A stretch of 64,000 nt of DNA, taken from a bacterium (GTDB taxonomy: Bacteria; Verrucomicrobiota; Verrucomicrobiia; Limisphaerales; UBA11358). The DNA lies in the NCBI GenBank assembly GCA_021813325.1, contig JAKALA010000008.1, forward strand, positions 1 through 64,000, read 5' to 3'. Each line of letters starts with the position of its first letter. Positions within the stretch are counted from its first letter, which is position 1. The notes beneath the pieces were generated by a model. It saw nothing but the letters and a program-made list of their open reading frames with translations. It was not told where the DNA came from and ran no database searches. Made by a program: the position numbers and the translations under genes. Positions 16,766-28,603 of this stretch are shown here, piece by piece.

Positions 16766-17284
16766 TTACGAAGCCTTCTCAAGATTCTTGAGGTCTTCGG
16801 CCAGAAATTGCGTCACGTCTTTGAAACGGACCACATTTTCCGGATTCATGGCCATCAAGGTTTGGTGGGCTTCCAAACTGGTGCGGGCAATCTGCTCGTG
16901 CGTGGGATTGATGGACTCGGGGGTGCAGGGTTTGACTTCCTCGGGAAACTGGAGCGGGCCGCTGGTGCTTTTGAACAGGTGGGCGGCTCCCAGGTTTTCC
17001 AGAAGATCACTCACTCTTGAACTGGCGCAATGCAACTCAATTCCCCGTTCGCTTGGAGCACCGTTCGGGTTTAACTTCATGCCGAAACCAGCCAGCACGC
17101 CCAGAAAAGTGCTGTCCATCAAGACGCATTCCGAAAGATCGATAATAAAATGGCCAAAGCCTTTTTGCGCCAGTTCATTGAGCAGGGTTTTAAAATCCGG
17201 GCTGGCTGCAAAATTGGCACGCCCGGCAATTTTGATGCAAGCATACGCTTTGCCCACCATCACTGATAAATTCGCAGATGACAT
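16766..17284 (-). CDS. STAS-domain protein, anti-sigma factor antagonist type
   Basis: 172 residues from the ATG at 17284, which is preceded by a purine-rich ribosome-binding stretch (GAAGAGA). The STAS domain spans about residues 5-105; IDLSECVLMDSTFLGVLAG contains the DS motif where SpoIIAA-type proteins are phosphorylated by anti-sigma kinases. The C-terminal ~60 residues form an extension with several Glu/His and no recognised domain. No partner kinase is adjacent. It is the last gene of DUF151-holA-STAS, ten bases after holA. Confidence 0.75.
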   Translation of the reverse strand: MSSANLSVMVGKAYACIKIAGRANFAASPDFKTLLNELAQKGFGHFIIDLSECVLMDSTFLGVLAGFGMKLNPNGAPSERGIELHCASSRVSDLLENLGAAHLFKSTSGPLQFPEEVKPCTPESINPTHEQIARTSLEAHQTLMAMNPENVVRFKDVTQFLAEDLKNLEKAS

Positions 17285-17294
17285 GTTTTCTCTT

Positions 17295-18431
17295 CTAAAT
17301 TTTACCGGCCGCAGCCGGAGGCGCAACAATTTGCACTAGTGCCTGTTGCAACACAAGCGCCTCGTCCAAACCACTGGAAACCAGCCGTTGGTTGCAACGC
17401 AAAAGCACATCCATGGCGCTGACCAGTTCTGCGGACGTGTATCGCTTGACCTGCGGCAAGGCTTTATAAAGCACATACGGATTCAACGCCAGCGGATTAA
17501 ATTTTCGATCCGCTGGTAATTTATCGGCAGGAACCCGCTCCAGTTGAGCTTTGAATGAATTGTAATCTCTGGCTTCCTTGACCCAGCCTTCACGCAGCAT
17601 CTCCTTGAGCAGCAACATGGCGCGCACCTTGCCAATCAGCCCGTAGAGCAAACCGATCTCGGATTTATCCTTGTCGAACTTGGTTTCCCACAATTCTTCG
17701 TCCAGCCGCTTGAGCAAACGGGGCAGATCGCGGTCCCCCAGCGCATCGCCGAGCGCGAAGGCTTTCGCCGTCTTGCTGCGCGAACAAATGGTGGTCACAT
17801 CGGAAAACTCAATCCGGCTGCGCTCGCCAACGAAGATACACAGCTTTTCAATTTCATTCTCCAACTGACGCGCGTTCGCACCGGCGCGACTGATCAATTC
17901 GCCCAGTGCGGCCTCGGCAATTTCCTTCCGTCTCTTGGCCAGGGCTTCGCGCGCCGCCTGGGTTGCCCGGTCAGCCCAATCCTTGTCATCCTGCGACCAA
18001 GCGGAGAAATTCTCCACTGATCCCAACTTGTCGAGCGTCTTGTAAAAGATCTTTCGCTTGTCCACCTTGCCGGCGCTGATGAGCAGGCGGACATTCTGCC
18101 AGGAAAACGATTTTAATTCTTCCGCCAGCTCGCCCAAGGCCTCCGTTACCGCGGCTGAAGAAGCGGTGCGTTCCTCGCCGAGGAAATTGCAATCGCGCAG
18201 CCACACGGCTTTGCCGCCGCCGAAAAAGGGGAGGGTTTGGAGCGCTTCACGAAGTTTTCCGAGCACCGTCAAGGCGTCACCGCTATTGGCCACGGTGGCT
18301 TCGATGGTTTCATGATCCATGCCGCCAAGTTCGGCAGACCATTCCTGAAAAAGGTGACGGGCACGCTGCTTGACGGCGAAATCGTCGTCGCCGCAGATCA
18401 AGGCCAATGGACTGGACGCCGCTGCTCCCAT
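17295..18431 (-). CDS. holA: DNA polymerase III subunit delta
   Basis: The clamp-loader subunit that opens the beta clamp. 378 residues. It starts with a P-loop-like fold (LALICGDDDFAVKQRARHLF) and continues with the family pattern AVWLRDCNFL, the conserved LIS-x-G-KVDKRKxxYK segment (LLISAGKVDKRKIFYKTL), and the helical region GANARQLENEIEKLCIFVG. The ATPase motifs are degenerate, as is normal for delta. It starts one base after the DUF151 gene stop. Divergent for HolA proteins in general, but the order of motifs is right. Confidence 0.85.
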   Translation of the reverse strand: MGAAASSPLALICGDDDFAVKQRARHLFQEWSAELGGMDHETIEATVANSGDALTVLGKLREALQTLPFFGGGKAVWLRDCNFLGEERTASSAAVTEALGELAEELKSFSWQNVRLLISAGKVDKRKIFYKTLDKLGSVENFSAWSQDDKDWADRATQAAREALAKRRKEIAEAALGELISRAGANARQLENEIEKLCIFVGERSRIEFSDVTTICSRSKTAKAFALGDALGDRDLPRLLKRLDEELWETKFDKDKSEIGLLYGLIGKVRAMLLLKEMLREGWVKEARDYNSFKAQLERVPADKLPADRKFNPLALNPYVLYKALPQVKRYTSAELVSAMDVLLRCNQRLVSSGLDEALVLQQALVQIVAPPAAAGKI

Positions 18432-18432
18432 T

Positions 18433-18891
18433 TTATTCCGCTTCGGAATCGCTGGCGGATTCGTTCATCTTTTCCAGCACTTCGGTCATGTCTTCCACCT
18501 GGGCGAAAAGCGACGCCGAAACGAAAATGGGACGCTTCTGGGCAGCCGCCAAGGCGAGACAATCGCTGGGCCGCGCATCCAGCTCCACGATTTTGCGGGC
18601 CAGCTCGTTTTGCTGCTGAAGAATGATGCGGGCGTAATACGTCGAGTTTTTCAAATCCGTGATCACCACCCGCTCCACGTTGATGCCAAAGCCTTGAAAC
18701 ATCCGATTGATCAGATCATGTGTCAGCGGACGTTCCTTGGGTGTTTCCCGCAGAAACATGCCAATGACCTGGCCCATCTGCGGTTCCACGTTGATGACAA
18801 ACACCTTTTCATCATTCCCAACAAATAACGCGCACCCGCTGTTGGCAGGGAGAATGCCGCGAATCTGGACCGGCACAACATCATTCTTCAT
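18433..18891 (-). CDS. Bifunctional nuclease (DUF151) family protein
   Basis: 152 residues of the BFN/DUF151 domain. Conserved parts seen are ERPLTHDLINRMFQGFGI, ERVVITDLKNSTYYARI and the C-terminal ELDARPSDCLALAAAQKRPIF, the last being the most diagnostic block of the family. Members in Thermotoga and plants were reported to have DNase and RNase activity, but the role in bacteria is not settled. The C-terminus is acidic. First gene of the operon with holA and the STAS gene; divergent from the GH43 gene with a 169-base gap. Confidence 0.85.
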   Translation of the reverse strand: MKNDVVPVQIRGILPANSGCALFVGNDEKVFVINVEPQMGQVIGMFLRETPKERPLTHDLINRMFQGFGINVERVVITDLKNSTYYARIILQQQNELARKIVELDARPSDCLALAAAQKRPIFVSASLFAQVEDMTEVLEKMNESASDSEAE

Positions 18892-19060
18892 GAAGAAAAT
18901 CTACGTCAGACAACGGGAAAAACAAGTCTGCGCTGCCGTTCCTCAACGGCGTTTTGGCTGGCCGTTATGGGCACAATGACTAATATCGTTGAGCCTGTAA
19001 ATTGTTGGTTGATCATTTCGAGACTGTGAATTCCCTGTGACTCAAACATAAAATACATCT

Positions 19061-20149
19061 GTGAAATCTTGTCTTCTATTGGCAACCCTGGCCATGAGTT
19101 TTGTCGCTGCACTCAGTCCATCGCTCTGGGCACAAACGAACGCGACGGCCACGAAGGTGCCTTTAGTGTCATCGAAAACCAATACTCAGTCCTGCTGGCT
19201 GATGGCTTACTTCCGGCAGCGCTACGATTCACGGGTGGAAATCGATGCCCAGGGAAAAATTCACAATGTTCCGTTGCCCCATCCCATGCGCGATGAACGG
19301 TTGCATCTGGCGCTTTCTCAGGATGGCCGGCACTGGACGCCCTTGAACCAAAATCGTCCCGTGTGGAATCAGCGGCTGCGGGATCCGTTTCTCGCCCAAG
19401 ACCAAAATGGAGTCTGGCGTTTGGTCGCCACCGGCGGTGATCGGCGTCCGGCCGATGCCGGGCGGGGGCCGGTTTGTCTTTCTGCGGTGTCGCGTGATCT
19501 GGTGAATTGGGAAGTCGAGCCAGCGCCAACGCTCATGGCGGGTGCGCGCGATCAAGCCGGTCGGCTGGCCCGGAACATCTGGGCGCCGGAATGGTTTTTC
19601 GATCGGAAATCGGGCGATTACATTTTGCTCTGGTCTTCCTCGTTTGAAGATGCTGGCTGGAAACATAGTCAAATCTGGTGGACTCATACCCGGGATTGGA
19701 AAACCTTTGCCCCGGCGCAGGTGCTTTTTGCCCCGCCGTATTCCGCGATTGATGCCACGCTCATGGAACACCACGGAACCTATTATCTGTTTCACAAGGA
19801 GGAAGAGTTCGGGGAAGCGACCGGCGAACGCCGCGCCATCCGCTTGGCCACTGCTCAACATGTTCAAGGCCCGTATCACATTTTCCAAGGCCCGCTGAAT
19901 CACGGCCAGATTGTCCCAACCATCACCGAAGGTCCCAGCATCATCCCTGATCCGGCCGGGGCCGGCTGGTTGCTTTTATACGATTACTGCATGAGTGATG
20001 CCTATGGCGCTTCCGCTTCGCCGGATTTGTTAGATTGGACGGTGGAAAAGGACGTGACTTTTCCGCCCGATGCCCGCCACGGCTCGTTCACGCGCTTAAC
20101 TTCGGCCGAAGCGCAACGCTTGCGCGAGCAATTTGGGGCCGAACAATAA
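19061..20149 (+). CDS. Exported glycoside hydrolase family 43-like protein
   Basis: A secreted five-bladed beta-propeller glycosidase. 362 residues starting at a GTG; the signal peptide ends near SPSLWA-Q. The three GH43 acidic positions are seen as LRDPFL (base), YSAIDATLM (pKa modulator) and ITEGPSII (acid). Fold-typical IWAPEWFF and YYLFHKEEE are also present. Most characterised relatives act on arabinan or xylan; the substrate here cannot be read from the sequence. It is alone, convergent with metH (17 bases between the stops). Confidence 0.8.
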   Translation: MKSCLLLATLAMSFVAALSPSLWAQTNATATKVPLVSSKTNTQSCWLMAYFRQRYDSRVEIDAQGKIHNVPLPHPMRDERLHLALSQDGRHWTPLNQNRPVWNQRLRDPFLAQDQNGVWRLVATGGDRRPADAGRGPVCLSAVSRDLVNWEVEPAPTLMAGARDQAGRLARNIWAPEWFFDRKSGDYILLWSSSFEDAGWKHSQIWWTHTRDWKTFAPAQVLFAPPYSAIDATLMEHHGTYYLFHKEEEFGEATGERRAIRLATAQHVQGPYHIFQGPLNHGQIVPTITEGPSIIPDPAGAGWLLLYDYCMSDAYGASASPDLLDWTVEKDVTFPPDARHGSFTRLTSAEAQRLREQFGAEQ

Positions 20150-20166
20150 CCGGTCAATCACATGCG

Positions 20167-24114
<3,948 letters not shown>

Positions 24115-24300
24115 AAACCCATGTTACAAAAGATGCCTTTTGGTTCAATATAAAAGATCAACGCATCTTGATGCGATGATATGTATGCTGGGGTGGCGTC
24201 GGCATAATTCCGGCAACGGGGACGGTGCCAGCACTCTGAAGGGACCGCTTTTCATACCGCAAAGCCGAGTTATTTTGGACTTCCGCCGGTTGTGATTGGA
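24115..24300 (-). promoter_or_regulatory. Structured leader region upstream of metH
   Basis: The region between metH and the divergent DUF309 gene holds an 11-base imperfect stem ATCAACGCATC/GATGCGATGAT (24157-24180) with a two-base loop, and a palindrome CAAAAGATGCCTTTTG (24127-24142) close to the metH start. On the minus strand the first stem is followed by CTTTTATATT, a weak terminator-like run. Control of metH by attenuation is possible. I could not match it to a SAM, SAH or cobalamin riboswitch consensus. Confidence 0.35.
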
Positions 24301-24311
24301 CATAAACTGGC

Positions 24312-24743
24312 GTGGTGAATAAGCACGAACGCATCACGGAATTGTCCCGCCAATTTGCAGCGGATGGTGTGGATGTTCGTTATGCCGGTTATTTTGCGCT
24401 GTTCAATCAGCAGAAATTTTACGAGGCGCATGATGTGCTGGAGGATTTATGGCTGCCGGATCGCCAGGGGGCCAACGGGAATTTTTACAAAGGTCTGATC
24501 CAACTGGCGGGCGCGTTTGTGCATTTGCAAAAAAACCGGCTGCGGCCGGCGTCGGCTTTGTTGAAGCTTGCGCGGGCCAATTTCCAAAAATATCCAGCGG
24601 TGCATGAGCGGTTGAATCTGGCGGCGGTTTTGCAAATGATTTCCGGCTGGCTTTGGCGGTTGGAAAAAGATGAATTCATGTTGAATCCACTGTCGTTGTC
24701 GATGGTTCCCCAACTGGCATTGCGAAAGGAAATTTTTGCGTGA
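24312..24743 (+). CDS. DUF309 domain protein
   Basis: 143 residues of the all-helical DUF309 family, function unknown. The diagnostic blocks are FALFNQQKFYEAHDVLEDLW (E and H conserved) and FYKGLIQLAGAFVHLQKNR. Two tandem GTG codons (24312 and 24315) are the possible starts. Its TGA overlaps the GTG start of the epimerase gene by four bases, so the two are coupled. No signal peptide. Confidence 0.82.
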   Translation: MVNKHERITELSRQFAADGVDVRYAGYFALFNQQKFYEAHDVLEDLWLPDRQGANGNFYKGLIQLAGAFVHLQKNRLRPASALLKLARANFQKYPAVHERLNLAAVLQMISGWLWRLEKDEFMLNPLSLSMVPQLALRKEIFA

Positions 24744-25651
24744 GTGCGAACCGCATCATTATTGCCGGAGGCAGCGGTTTTATTGGCCGCGCGCTCACCC
24801 TGGATTTTTTAGCCCGTGGTTATGAGGTGGTCATTTTGACCCGTTCGCCGCGCACGCGCGCTGATGCGGCGCGCGAAGTGGCGTGGGACGGACGGACTCC
24901 GGGCGAATGGTGCCAATGGCTTGAGAGCGCCCGGGCGGTCATCAATCTCACTGGCAAAAATATCAACTGTCCCCACACGCCGGCAAATTTGCGCGACTTG
25001 ATTGCTTCGCGTGAAAACTCGGTGAAGATTTTGGCCGAAACGATTGTCCGGTTAAACGTTCCGCCGACGGTTTGGGTTCAGGCGAGCGCGACCGGTTTCT
25101 ATGGCGATACTGGAGACCGGATTTGTGACGAAACATCGCCCGTGGGCAGCAATGCCCTGGCCACGATATGTCAGGAATGGGAGGCGGCTTTTCAGACCGC
25201 CAAGTTGACCGCCACCCGGCGGGTCATCTTACGAATCGGTTTTGTGTTGGGCCGGGATGGCGGGGCGTTGCCGGTCTTGAGGCGCATCACACAATTCTTT
25301 TTAGGCGGAACCGCTGGATCGGGAAAACAATTCATCAGTTGGATTCACCTTGACGATCTGGTGAGGCTGTTTGGAACTGCCGTGGAGAACGCAGATTATG
25401 CCGGCACCTATAACGCCGTGGCCCCGAACCCAGTGACCAATGCCCAGTTCATGCGGGAATTGAGGCGCGTGCTGCGCCGTCCCTGGAGTCCGCCGGCGCC
25501 GGTTTTCGGCGTCAAATTGGGGGCCAGGCTGATGGGGAGCGATCCAGCGCTGGCACTGATCAGTTCCCGTTGCGTTTCACGGCGTTTGAAACACAGCGGG
25601 TTCACGTTTCAATACTTCAATTTGCCTGAGGCTTTGATCAATTTGGTTTAA
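24740..25651 (+). CDS. TIGR01777-type NAD-dependent epimerase/dehydratase
   Basis: 303 residues of the extended short-chain dehydrogenase fold, subgroup TIGR01777 (YfcH/SulA-like). It shows the nucleotide-binding IIIAGGSGFIGRALT at the N-terminus, AVINLTGKNI, the substrate-region VQASATGFYGDTG (active Tyr in GFYG), and the C-terminal DUF1731-like part with RRPWSPPAPVFGVKL. The substrate is unknown for the subgroup. Translationally coupled to the DUF309 gene. Confidence 0.85.
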   Translation: MSANRIIIAGGSGFIGRALTLDFLARGYEVVILTRSPRTRADAAREVAWDGRTPGEWCQWLESARAVINLTGKNINCPHTPANLRDLIASRENSVKILAETIVRLNVPPTVWVQASATGFYGDTGDRICDETSPVGSNALATICQEWEAAFQTAKLTATRRVILRIGFVLGRDGGALPVLRRITQFFLGGTAGSGKQFISWIHLDDLVRLFGTAVENADYAGTYNAVAPNPVTNAQFMRELRRVLRRPWSPPAPVFGVKLGARLMGSDPALALISSRCVSRRLKHSGFTFQYFNLPEALINLV

Positions 25652-25798
25652 GCCGCACCTGCTGACTCACTGCCCGCGAACGCCGCTGCCATGGTCGGAG
25701 ATTGTTGATTTTTTCCAGCGAAGGATATTGGCGGTAAATCGGGCCTTGGAATTTTTCATGTATTTTGGCGCGAAGCTCAACTAGCCTGCATCGGACGT

Positions 25799-26167
25799 AT
25801 GTTGTCGATTGCGATTATTGGCGCGTCCTCGGACCGCAAAAAATTTGGCAATAAAGCTGTCCGCGCGTTTGTGTGGCAGGGATACACGGTTTTTCCGGTG
25901 AACCCAAAAGAATCACAAATTGAAAGCTTGCCGGTTTTTAAATCCATTTTGGAGGTGCCGGCGCGGCCTGATTTGGTGAGTGTTTACCTTCCGCCGGAGG
26001 TGTTATTGAAGGTGTTGCCGGACATCGCGGCGCGCGGCTGCGACGAGTTATGGCTGAATCCCGGAACGGAGTCGGAGGCGGTTTTGGCCGAGGTGGAACG
26101 CCTGCGGTTGAACTATATCCAGGCTTGCAGCATCATGGGCATCGGTTTGTCGCCAGATGAAATCTGA
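25799..26167 (+). CDS. CoA-binding domain protein (YccU-like)
   Basis: 122 residues making one Rossmann-type CoA-binding domain, as in YccU and the N-terminus of succinyl-CoA synthetase alpha. It begins SIAIIGASSDRKKFGNKAVR and continues with GYTVFPVNPKE, PDLVSVYLPPEV and ELWLNPGTES. The usual family ending is shortened. A free-standing CoA/nucleotide binder with no assigned role. Next to a gene-free region. Confidence 0.82.
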   Translation: MLSIAIIGASSDRKKFGNKAVRAFVWQGYTVFPVNPKESQIESLPVFKSILEVPARPDLVSVYLPPEVLLKVLPDIAARGCDELWLNPGTESEAVLAEVERLRLNYIQACSIMGIGLSPDEI

Positions 26168-26656
26168 CGGGTAAATTCGGTGATCCTTTCCTCAAAACAA
26201 CGAATCCGGGGGGTGCCGGAAGTAAACCAACTGGCGTTAAATGAATGGCCGGAAATATTGATGCCTTTTGAAACCGGCTCAAAATTATTTTGAGCGATCC
26301 CCTCGCTGCGCTTTTGGCTCTGCGTCACGGCGGGCGTGTTGAGTTGTCCGCAGGGTAAATCCATCCTCAAACTGGCCGGCCCCAAGCGGGAACGAACTGG
26401 TGGCGCCGGTTATGGGAAAAGATTTTATCCCCCTTTCCCAACGGCAATGCAGTCGAAAACCGTCCGGCATTCACCAGCTAAATCAGCATGGAAAATCAAC
26501 CGCTACTGCATGGTTCCGGCTTAAGCCGCGAAATGTCCGGAGTCGCCGACTGATCGGTTGGCGAACGCGGGCGGCGGAAATGAGTGGGATTGGGCCGGTT
26601 TACGGCAAAATAAAAAAGCGGCAGGGAACGCCTGCCGCCTGGGGCCGCTTGAATTC
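26168..26656. other. Intergenic stretch with pfk terminator
   Basis: About 490 bases between the CoA-binding gene and the end of pfk. Short open frames exist in several directions, but none has family-like sequence or a convincing start. The only clear signal is the terminator at 26607-26639. Confidence 0.5.
26607..26639 (-). terminator. Rho-independent terminator after pfk
   Basis: Stem GCGGCAGG/CCTGCCGC (26618-26639) with a small loop; on the minus strand it is followed by CTTTTTTATTTT. It lies 18 bases past the pfk stop. Confidence 0.88.
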
Positions 26657-27946
26657 TTACTTGATTCCCACCAAATAGCCGAAGCGGGCGGTAAATTCCT
26701 CCGTCGTGAATTTGATCACGGCGGCGAGTTTGGCAAGTTGCTTTTCGTCCTCGAAATCTTCGCGCTCCAAGCGTATCATGTAAGCTTGGGCGCATTCGAA
26801 CGCTTCGCCATCCACATTAACCCGGCGGTTTTGCATACGGCCGGTCTTGGGATCGAGCATGTCGTCAAACGGCAGCGGATTCATTCTGCCGTCCACAAAG
26901 CTGATGATGGCCCCGTATTTTTCAGCCTCGGGCGAGCGCAGGAATTTCACGGCGGCGTAGCCGAGATCGCGGGTGTATTCCGCGTCGAACGGAATCGGGT
27001 CGGCGCAACGCAGTTCGTAGCCCAGATCCTTGTCGATGAAGGCCATTTTAATGCCGAGCTTTTCCAGCCGCACGGTGAGAAATTCCTTCATCAGACGTCC
27101 GAATTCAATTTCACCGAGGCGCAGATGGCCGTGATCGTCGCGAATCACCTTGCCGAAACGTTCCAGATGCCCATCGGGCAGGGCGGCAACCAGGCCTTTT
27201 TCCCCGAGCGATTCGATCAAACCTTCCGCCAAAACGACCAGACCGTAGTAGGAGCCTTCCGCTTTGCGTTTGATGATTGAGCCGATGATGATGTCGCAAA
27301 CCTCATCCACCGTGATGGTGCGTCCGCGGAATTCTTCAGAAATGATCGAAAGCGTGGCGGCCGAGGCCTTGGCAATGCCGAGCGCGAGATGACCGGCGGC
27401 GCGGCCCATGCTGATGATGATATACCAGCGCGAGGTGGTGCGGGCGTCTTCCATCAGGTTGCGGACGATTTGCACGCCATAATGGCGGGCGGTTTCGTAA
27501 CCGAAGGTCGGCGTGGAGCCGGGCAGGGGCAGGTCATTGTCAATGGTCTTGGGCACGTGGGCGACTTTGATTTTGCCGCCGCTGCGTTTGGCCACATGGC
27601 TGGCGGAAAAGGCGGTGTCGTCGCCGCCTATGGTTACCAGCGCGGTGACGCCCAATCTTTCCAGCACGGAGAAGACGTTTTGCATCTGCTCCTCGGACTT
27701 GGTTGGATTGGTTCGGGCCGTGCCGAGAATGGAGCCGCCTTTAATGTGAATGTCCTTTACCTCGCGAATGGTCAGCGGCTTGATTTGCGTGGCGTCACCG
27801 GCGGCAAGGTTCTTGAAGCCGTCGCGAAAGCCGATGACTTCGTAGCCTTGATTGATGCCTTCGATGGTGGCCGCCGCGATCACACCGTTCAAGCCGGGGG
27901 CGGGTCCGCCGCCGACCAGAATCCCCAATCTGCCTCTGTTGCTCAT
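26657..27946 (-). CDS. pfp: 6-phosphofructokinase, pyrophosphate-dependent type
   Basis: Phosphorylates fructose 6-phosphate in glycolysis. 429 residues from the ATG at 27946; the frame stays open far upstream, but that part antisenses gmhB and is not this protein. It has GGGPAPGLNGVI at the N-terminus, VTIGGDDTAFSA, VPKTIDNDLPLPG and MGRAAGHLALG. GGDD instead of GGDG, and PKTIDND instead of PGTIDND, are the residues that mark use of pyrophosphate rather than ATP, so reversible PPi-PFK activity is expected. Divergent from gmhB. Confidence 0.88.
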   Translation of the reverse strand: MSNRGRLGILVGGGPAPGLNGVIAAATIEGINQGYEVIGFRDGFKNLAAGDATQIKPLTIREVKDIHIKGGSILGTARTNPTKSEEQMQNVFSVLERLGVTALVTIGGDDTAFSASHVAKRSGGKIKVAHVPKTIDNDLPLPGSTPTFGYETARHYGVQIVRNLMEDARTTSRWYIIISMGRAAGHLALGIAKASAATLSIISEEFRGRTITVDEVCDIIIGSIIKRKAEGSYYGLVVLAEGLIESLGEKGLVAALPDGHLERFGKVIRDDHGHLRLGEIEFGRLMKEFLTVRLEKLGIKMAFIDKDLGYELRCADPIPFDAEYTRDLGYAAVKFLRSPEAEKYGAIISFVDGRMNPLPFDDMLDPKTGRMQNRRVNVDGEAFECAQAYMIRLEREDFEDEKQLAKLAAVIKFTTEEFTARFGYLVGIK

Positions 27947-28054
27947 GTGTTTTAAATGTAGGTTGATTTGCGAAATTGAAATTCGGGTCATTTTGCACGG
28001 GTTCCCCAATATTTCAATTTCATTCTTGCCGCAAACCTCGCACAATTCGCGCGC

Positions 28055-28600
28055 ATGAACCGAGCTGTATTTCTGGACCGCGACGGCACGTTGATCGTTG
28101 AAAAGAACTATTTGCACCGCCCGGAGGAGGTGGAGATTTTTCCGGGTGCCGGAGCGGCGTTGAAACGGTTGTTGAAGGCTGATTTTAAGCTCATTATCGT
28201 GACCAACCAGTCCGGCATTGGCCGGGGCTATTACACGTTGGCCGAGGCCGAACGGGTGAATGAACGCGTCCGCGCCGAACTGGCCCGGGATGGCGTGCGC
28301 TTCGAGAAAATTTACATCGCGCCCGAGGCGCCGGATCAACCCAGCCGGGGGCGCAAACCTTCGCCGCAATTTTTGTTTGATGCGCGGGACGAGTTCGCGT
28401 TGAATCTGGCGGGGAGTTTCATGGTCGGCGACAAGCTCATCGATCTGGAGTGCGGCTGGAATGCCGGCGTGCAAAAAAGCATTCTGGTGCGCACCGGATA
28501 TGGCGCAAAAGAAGCGCAAGAAAAACCTGAGCAGATCCAAAAGGCGGTGGTGGTAAACAACCTGGGCGAAACAGCGGAGTGGATTTTAAAACACAAATAA
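28055..28600 (+). CDS. gmhB: D-glycero-manno-heptose-1,7-bisphosphate 7-phosphatase-like HAD phosphatase
   Basis: A HAD-IIIA phosphatase of 181 residues. Motif I FLDRDGTL has the nucleophile Asp, motif II is IVTNQSGIGRG, and the motif III/IV part is GRKPSPQFL with MVGDKLIDLECG. In most GmhB proteins a Cys/His zinc loop lies just before RKP; here that loop reads APEAPDQPSRG without cysteines. The product may therefore differ in anomer preference or be a histidinol-phosphatase-like relative. It ends three bases before glmS, with which it forms an operon of envelope precursor synthesis. Confidence 0.75.
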   Translation: MNRAVFLDRDGTLIVEKNYLHRPEEVEIFPGAGAALKRLLKADFKLIIVTNQSGIGRGYYTLAEAERVNERVRAELARDGVRFEKIYIAPEAPDQPSRGRKPSPQFLFDARDEFALNLAGSFMVGDKLIDLECGWNAGVQKSILVRTGYGAKEAQEKPEQIQKAVVVNNLGETAEWILKHK

Positions 28601-28603
28601 ATT

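Noticed and set aside
24115..24300. SAM-I, SAM-II, SAH or cobalamin riboswitch before metH
   Set aside because: Conserved core sequences of these classes could not be found by reading; only the hairpins are reported.
27947..28540. Long N-terminal extension of the phosphofructokinase frame
   Set aside because: The added 198 codons are antisense to gmhB and contain no domain; a normal PFK start ATG is at 27946.
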